Of a DNA stretch of 64,000 nt, positions 63,964-64,000 are shown in pieces. The DNA is from Kitasatospora phosalacinea. Its GTDB lineage: Bacteria; Actinomycetota; Actinomycetes; Streptomycetales; Streptomycetaceae. Location of the stretch: contig NZ_JNWZ01000039.1 of the NCBI RefSeq assembly GCF_000716545.1, forward strand, positions 1 through 64,000, given 5' to 3'. Position 1 is the stretch's first letter. Every line of letters starts with the position of its first letter. Below the pieces are notes generated by a model that worked only from the letters and a program-made list of their open reading frames with translations, did no database searches and was not told the DNA's origin. A program made the translations under genes and the position numbers.

Positions 63964-64000
63964 AACCTGGTAGCCTGATGATCAACCCGGCGGGACCATT

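Overview
The window is a very GC-rich, gene-dense stretch of actinobacterial chromosome. The gene set (whiB, a small MmpB-like membrane protein, a Rv1264-like adenylate cyclase, FbiA/FbiB for coenzyme F420, several LytR-CpsA-Psr proteins, a SpoIIM-family membrane protein) and strong GC bias at third codon positions point to the Streptomycetaceae (Streptomyces or Kitasatospora). I see no rRNA, tRNA, transposase, integrase, phage gene or CRISPR array. It looks like core chromosome. Remarks about gene order in S. coelicolor or mycobacteria are from memory and were not checked.

Layout. 1-9.7 kb: biotin-dependent acyl-CoA carboxylase genes (accA2 fragment, accE, pccB, birA) with maf, a 41-residue mmpB-like gene, a lipoprotein, a DoxX-type membrane protein, then adenylate cyclase (cya) beside a GAF-GGDEF protein. 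9.7-19.4 kb: histidine utilisation: RpiR regulator and hutH on the minus strand; fdhD, hutU, an M20 amidohydrolase in the place of a deformylase, hutF and hutI on the plus strand. 19.4-29.5 kb: peptide transporter, two-component system, GtrA protein, purK-purE, dipeptidase, MerR regulator, CoA-binding protein, UDP-glucose dehydrogenase. 29.6-43.5 kb: surface-polymer zone with four LCP proteins interleaved with acyltransferases, a glycosyltransferase, an FMN reductase and an ABC/FtsX exporter. 43.6-60.8 kb: DNA glycosylase, F420 genes fbiA-fbiB, cysteine dioxygenase, whiB, a large glycosyltransferase with its DUF5719 partner, metallopeptidase, DUF3499, manB, Trm112-like protein, SIS isomerase, cation diffusion facilitator, ahcY. 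60.9-64 kb: a hypothetical protein, RDD and SpoIIM-family membrane proteins.

How genes work together. HutH, HutU, HutI and HutF take histidine to N-formylglutamate; the M20 enzyme is the likely last step, releasing glutamate and formate, and fdhD next door would serve a formate dehydrogenase. BirA biotinylates the carrier of the carboxylase to which PccB and AccE belong. ManB and the SIS isomerase make mannose phosphates, while the LCP proteins attach polymers to the wall.

Most notable non-gene signals: a leaderless 33-codon upstream ORF ending in a Cys-rich stretch (four TGT codons) in front of cysteine dioxygenase; a 25-codon leader peptide of the RRHVD type before an FMN reductase; a DasR-like palindrome overlapping a consensus promoter; a perfect 20-bp palindrome on the hutH start codon with a related element before hutU; and about a dozen genes whose -10 box lies 6-8 nt before the start codon (leaderless mRNAs).
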